A DNA stretch of 17,672 nt from Bacteroides sp. (lineage in GTDB: Bacteria; Bacteroidota; Bacteroidia; Bacteroidales; Muribaculaceae): assembly GCA_014801595.1 (NCBI GenBank), contig JAAVDV010000023.1, positions 59,464 through 77,135 on the forward strand. The letters run 5' to 3'. Positions 14,878 to 17,672 of this stretch are shown piece after piece. Within the stretch, counting starts at the first letter, position 1. Each line of letters begins with the position of its first letter. Made by a program: the position numbers and the translations under genes. The notes under the pieces are model-generated. The model was not told the origin of the DNA. It made no database searches and saw only the letters and a program-made list of their open reading frames with translations.

Positions 14878-15642
14878 ATGGAAATCCAAGATATCATCCG
14901 CCCCGAGAACAAGGTGTATTGCGCGCCGGAACTTCTCGATCAAGTGCACATGCACTACTGCCCGGGCTGCAGCCATGGCGTCATCCATAAGCTATTGGCC
15001 GAGGTAATCGCCGAAATGGGCCTCACAGAAAAGACGGTCGGCGTGTCGCCCGTAGGCTGCGCCGTATTCGCCTACAACTATATCGACGTCGACTGGGTCG
15101 AGGCCGCCCATGGCCGCGCTCCTGCGGTTGCGACCGCCATCTCGCGTCTCTGGCCCGAGGACGTTGTCTTCACATATCAGGGTGACGGCGACATGTCGGC
15201 CATCGGCACCGCAGAGTCGATCCACGCCGCCAACCGTGGCGAGAACATTGTGATGGTCTTCGTCAACAATGCCATCTATGGCATGACAGGCGGTCAGATG
15301 GCCCCCACGACCCTCGTAGGCCAGAAGACGGCTACGACTCCCTACGGACGTCGTGTAGACCTTAACGGACACCCGCTTGAGATCACCAACCTTATGGCGA
15401 TTCTCGACGGCACATGCTATGTGACACGTCAGTCCGTCCACACTCCGGGCAACGTCCGCAAGACGAAAGCCGCTCTCAAGAAGGCGTTCCAGAATGCCCT
15501 CGACAAGAAGGGCACATCGGTTGTGGAGGTCGTATCGACCTGCAACTCCGGCTGGAAGATGAGCCCCGAGAAGGCCAATGAATGGATGGCTCAGAATATG
15601 TTTGAGAAATATCCTCTGGGCGACCTTAAGGACGTCAAATAA
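14878..15642 (+). CDS. korB: 2-oxoacid:ferredoxin oxidoreductase beta subunit (thiamine diphosphate binding)
   Basis: A 254-aa catalytic subunit. It has CPGC (28-31) for the family iron-sulfur cluster, VGCAVFA (59-65), the thiamine diphosphate and magnesium motif GDGDMSAIG (102-110) running to VFVNNAIYGMTGGQMAPTT (127-145), and a late conserved cysteine in VSTCNSGW. It pairs with the alpha subunit to form the active site. It starts 49 bases after alpha; short AT-rich spacers without Shine-Dalgarno sequences separate all genes of this operon. Length is slightly under the 270-290 usual for KorB, without an obvious missing block. Confidence 0.94.
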   Translation: MEIQDIIRPENKVYCAPELLDQVHMHYCPGCSHGVIHKLLAEVIAEMGLTEKTVGVSPVGCAVFAYNYIDVDWVEAAHGRAPAVATAISRLWPEDVVFTYQGDGDMSAIGTAESIHAANRGENIVMVFVNNAIYGMTGGQMAPTTLVGQKTATTPYGRRVDLNGHPLEITNLMAILDGTCYVTRQSVHTPGNVRKTKAALKKAFQNALDKKGTSVVEVVSTCNSGWKMSPEKANEWMAQNMFEKYPLGDLKDVK

Positions 15643-15669
15643 ACCTATACCCATATAGAATCTACACTT

Positions 15670-16212
15670 ATGAAAGAAGAAATCATCATCGCCGGTTTCG
15701 GCGGACAGGGTGTGCTCTCTATGGGCAAGATCCTGGCATACTCGGGTCTGATGGACGATAAGGAGGTCACCTGGATGCCCTCCTATGGTCCGGAGCAGCG
15801 TGGCGGCACAGCTAACGTGACAGTGATTCTCTCTGATGAGAAGATCTCCTCACCGGTGCTGGATTCCTACGACAACGTGATCGCTCTCAATCAGCAGAGT
15901 CTCGATAAGTTCGCACCGAAAGTTAAGCCGGGCGGTATTCTTATCTATGACACCAATGGTATCCACAATCATCCGAAGCGCGACGATATCACGATTTATC
16001 CGATCGATGCCATGGACGCTACTCTGGAGATCGGCAATTCCAAGGCCTACAATATGGTGGTCATGGGTGCGCTTCTGGAGGCCATGCGTTATAAGCTCCC
16101 GATGGAGAATGTGATCAAGGGCTTGAAGAAGTCGCTTCCGGAGCGTCACCACAAGCTGATTCCGCTCAATGAGCAGGCTATCGAGAAGGGCCGTCAGCTC
16201 CTGAAGAAGTAA
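15670..16212 (+). CDS. korC: 2-oxoacid:ferredoxin oxidoreductase gamma subunit
   Basis: A 180-aa subunit with the gamma-domain signature IIIAGFGGQGVLSMGKILAY (5-24), MPSYGPEQRGGTANVTV (37-53), which contacts CoA in related enzymes, and LNQQSLDKF (74-82). It completes the four-subunit complex and starts 27 bases after korB. It is the last gene; a terminator begins 30 bases after the stop. Confidence 0.94.
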   Translation: MKEEIIIAGFGGQGVLSMGKILAYSGLMDDKEVTWMPSYGPEQRGGTANVTVILSDEKISSPVLDSYDNVIALNQQSLDKFAPKVKPGGILIYDTNGIHNHPKRDDITIYPIDAMDATLEIGNSKAYNMVVMGALLEAMRYKLPMENVIKGLKKSLPERHHKLIPLNEQAIEKGRQLLKK

Positions 16213-16242
16213 GGGTTAGTCAATATTCCATTAAGCCGATAT

Positions 16243-16284
16243 AGCGGCCGTGTCCCGGATGACGGGAGACGGCCGCTCCTTTTC
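16243..16284 (+). terminator. Intrinsic terminator of the kor operon
   Basis: A 15-bp GC-rich stem (16243-16257 with 16263-16277, one G-G mismatch) with a 5-base loop is followed by CCTTTTC. The first repeat unit of the accessory array begins inside this tail (16282). Confidence 0.85.
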
Positions 16285-16628
16285 TCCATAGACCATGGGG
16301 TCGGGTGAGCGGGGGTTCTCCATAGACCATAGGCCATAGAACCATGGTCTAATGAGTAACGGGGGTTCTCCATAGACCAGGAGCCATAGGACCAGGGACT
16401 AATGAGTAGCGGGGGGTTGTCCATAGACCAGAGGCCATAGAACCATAGACTAATGAGTAACGGAGGGTTCTCCATAGACCATAGGCCATAGGACCATAGA
16501 AAAATATTACGCTGGAACGATGGGATGATGGTCTATGGAGGAACAAGATACGATGGAATGATGGCAGGATGGTCTATGGAGTAGCAGTGGGTTCTCCATA
16601 GACCAGAGGCCATAGAACCAGGGACTAA
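16282..16628. repeat. Left array of composite intergenic repeat
   Basis: Six unit starts (TTCTCCATAGACC or one-base variants) lie at 16282, 16316, 16366, 16417, 16468 and 16592. Three are short units of 50-51 bp ending in AATGAGTARCGG-type sequence. The unit at 16468 is a long version of 124 bp carrying an AAAAATATTACGCTGG middle. CCATAGACCA recurs in direct order, while its reverse complement TGGTCTATGG appears inside the long unit (16529, 16570), so a long unit can fold into hairpins. The last unit breaks off at about 16628, inside hipA. Minus-strand frames through the array encode only Trp/Tyr/Pro-rich low-complexity text and are not counted as genes. Confidence 0.88.
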
Positions 16629-16780
16629 AGGGACATCATTAATGGGGAAACGTCAAGACCCGACCTACGGAATTTATCATCGAATTGAAATTCCGCCAAG
16701 CGTAGATTTGAGTTCCAGCTCATAGCTCCGACCTTTTGTCCCCATAATAGGATTTCAATTACAGGTATTTCATTGAACAT
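16625..16780 (-). pseudogene. hipA: hipA remnant: first 51 codons of a HipA-type toxin
   Basis: Thirteen bases after the antitoxin stop, an ATG opens a 51-codon frame whose text matches the start of HipA-type kinases: IEILLWGQKVGAMSW (about 8-22), LAEFQFDDKF (28-37), SGLDVSPLMM (40-49). Complete HipA proteins are about 300-440 aa, and even split Bacteroidota N-terminal HipA proteins are longer, so the toxin is cut off and lacks the whole kinase domain. The TAG stop lies in repeat sequence (AGGGACTAA also occurs in the unit at 16366), placing the break at about 16628. The product cannot phosphorylate its usual target, glutamyl-tRNA synthetase. Whether the stub is translated is unknown. Confidence 0.82.
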
Positions 16781-16793
16781 AAGTAAGTCGATA

Positions 16794-17096
16794 TCAGTTG
16801 TTTTGTAATCTTACACGTTTGACTTTTTTACCCTGCAACTTCAATAGTTGCAAGGGGGATATGCGACTTTCGGGCACAAGCAATTCCAGATTCTCAAGAA
16901 GATTCAGGGTGCGCATAACACTTATCATCAGCACGAATGATACAGGCTTGCCGGATTCTATTTTGTTTATCGTATTCAGGCTCACCCCGGATTCCTTTGC
17001 GACGTCGCTTTGTCGCATTCCCATCCCTATGCGGTAATCCTTTATTCTTGCGCCGAGCTGCTTCATTATGGCGGGATCGCTTAATTCAGTCCACAT
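16794..17096 (-). CDS. hipB: XRE-family transcriptional regulator, HipB-like antitoxin
   Basis: A 100-aa DNA-binding protein with a Cro/C1-type helix-turn-helix (about residues 14-70: MGMRQSDVAKESGVSLNTIN, then IESGKP) and a basic tail KLQGKKVKRVRLQNN. I start it at the ATG at 17096 (MWTELSDP), not 17153, because the latter lies in the promoter. HipB antitoxins hold HipA inactive and repress their own operon. Here the toxin is truncated, so hipB is an orphan that could still repress its promoter or act on other hip loci. It is more AT-rich than the housekeeping genes, which with the flanking repeats suggests acquired DNA. Confidence 0.88.
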   Translation of the reverse strand: MWTELSDPAIMKQLGARIKDYRIGMGMRQSDVAKESGVSLNTINKIESGKPVSFVLMISVMRTLNLLENLELLVPESRISPLQLLKLQGKKVKRVRLQNN

Positions 17097-17122
17097 TGTA
17101 TCATTAAGGGTTAAGATATCTA

Positions 17123-17154
17123 CAAAATTAGTAAATAATAATTGCAAATGCAAA
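17123..17154 (-). promoter_or_regulatory. Promoter of the hipBA remnant
   Basis: On the minus strand: TTTG (17151-17154), 20 bases, TAATTTTG (17123-17130), a perfect Bacteroidota promoter. The RNA start would be near 17116, 20 bases before the chosen hipB start. The -33 box sits inside a long inverted repeat. Confidence 0.85.
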
Positions 17155-17204
17155 TATTAGTCCTAAATTCTCACGTTAATATTTGCATTTGCAATTATTA
17201 TTTA
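17132..17204. promoter_or_regulatory. 28-bp perfect inverted repeat, likely HipB operators
   Basis: Arms 17132-17159 and 17177-17204 are perfect reverse complements around a 17-base spacer. Each arm contains its own small palindrome, TTGCA-NN-TGCAA (17142-17153 and 17183-17194). The left one covers the spacer and -33 box of the hipB promoter, so a bound dimer would block transcription. Two operators per locus fit HipB-type autorepression. Confidence 0.72.
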
Positions 17205-17266
17205 TAGTATGTGAAGGATTTGGTCCGATCCGTGTTCCAACAAATCAAGGAGTCGTCGGGTGGGGG
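17205..17266. other. Short unassigned spacer
   Basis: Sixty-two bases between the operator repeat and the right array show no gene, promoter or hairpin that I can support. It may be leftover flank of the hip insertion. Confidence 0.4.
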
Positions 17267-17619
17267 TCGTCCATAGACCAGAGGCCATAGGACCATAGAA
17301 AAATATTACGCTGGAACGATGGGATGATGGTCTATGGAGGAACAAGATACGATGGAATGATGGTCTATGGAGTAGCGGGGGTTCTCCATAGACCAGAGAC
17401 CATAGGACCATGGAAAAATATTACGCTGGAATGATGGGATGATGGTCTATGGAGGAACAAGATACGATGGAATGATGGTCTATGGAGTAGCGGGGGTTCT
17501 CCATAGACCAGAGGCCATAGGACCATAGAAAAATATTACGATGGAACTATGGAACGATGGTCTATGGAGGAACAAGATACGATGGAATGATGGCGGGATG
17601 GTCTGTGGAGTAGCTGTTG
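17267..17619. repeat. Right array of composite repeat, three 115-bp units
   Basis: Long units start at 17267, 17382 and 17497 with exact 115-bp spacing for the first two; the third is longer through an 8-base insert (also present in the long unit of the left array). Each unit has one CCATAGACCA and two reverse-complement TGGTCTATGG cores (17328, 17361; 17443, 17476; 17558 and a TGGTCTGTGG variant at about 17599), plus an AT-rich AAAAATATTACG segment. Neighbouring units differ by only a few bases, showing recent tandem amplification. Same orientation as the left array. Confidence 0.9.
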
Positions 17620-17643
17620 GAGTAGCTGTTGGAGTGGCTGTTG
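17608..17643 (+). repeat. Three tandem 12-bp repeats
   Basis: GAGTAGCTGTTG occurs at 17608-17619 and 17620-17631, then GAGTGGCTGTTG at 17632-17643. The first copy grows out of the end of the last long unit; the last ends on the -33 box of a candidate promoter. Confidence 0.88.
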
Positions 17644-17671
17644 CAAATATGGGATTTTATGGCTAACTTTA
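17641..17671 (+). promoter_or_regulatory. Candidate promoter for a gene beyond the window
   Basis: TTG (17641-17643), 20 bases, TAACTTTA (17664-17671), one base off the -7 consensus. It points right, out of the window, so the target gene is not visible. Confidence 0.4.
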
Positions 17672-17672
17672 T

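Noticed and set aside
16194..16546. Minus-strand frames through the repeat array giving Trp-Ser-Met-Glu-Asn-Pro-type text
   Set aside because: The sequence is just the translated DNA repeat; frames shift between units, and there is no start context or other coding sign.
17097..17153. An upstream start for the XRE regulator at 17153
   Set aside because: This ATG lies inside the promoter and operator, upstream of the predicted RNA start.
17132..17204. Invertible (phase-variable) promoter switch
   Set aside because: The spacer between the inverted arms is only 17 bases and holds no promoter; no recombinase gene is present.
16282..17619. CRISPR array
   Set aside because: Unit spacing varies (34, 50, 51, 115, 124), the whole unit is repeated rather than alternating with unique spacers, and no cas gene is present.

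Overview
The window looks like chromosomal DNA of an anaerobic Bacteroidales bacterium. The evidence is as follows. Most promoters fit the Bacteroidota pattern (TTTG, about 20 bases, TAnnTTTG), and most genes lack a strong Shine-Dalgarno sequence. The metabolism is menaquinone and ferredoxin based (menG, NfnAB-like pair, 2-oxoacid:ferredoxin oxidoreductase). Genes are GC-rich while spacers are AT-rich. A Muribaculaceae-like member is my guess, not shown by the sequence.

Layout. Positions 12-653 hold an unrecognised gene, ending at a two-way terminator that it shares with a minus-strand pair (725-3011), probably the electron-bifurcating transhydrogenase NfnAB. A mirror-symmetric double promoter (3031-3077) appears to fire both that pair and a long plus-strand operon (3199-10160): yqeY, serS, a membrane-anchored pseudokinase, an acetyltransferase-like gene, menG, a U32-family gene and ychF. 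A hairpin follows ychF, then mscL on the minus strand and gap on the plus strand with a 120-base leader. A gene-free stretch (12105-12535) seems to encode an undescribed structured RNA of about 290 nt, with its own promoter and terminator. Next come a zinc-less sirtuin gene and a four-gene ferredoxin-dependent 2-oxoacid oxidoreductase operon (13453-16212).

The last 1.4 kb is accessory DNA: two arrays of a composite inverted/direct repeat flank a broken hipBA toxin-antitoxin remnant. The antitoxin gene is intact, with a clear promoter and a 28-bp perfect inverted repeat. hipA is cut to 51 codons, and its stop codon is supplied by the repeat.

Functional links. The 2-oxoacid oxidoreductase makes reduced ferredoxin, and NfnAB would use it with NADH to make NADPH. 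GAPDH supplies the NADH. The rest is translation, quinone synthesis and housekeeping.
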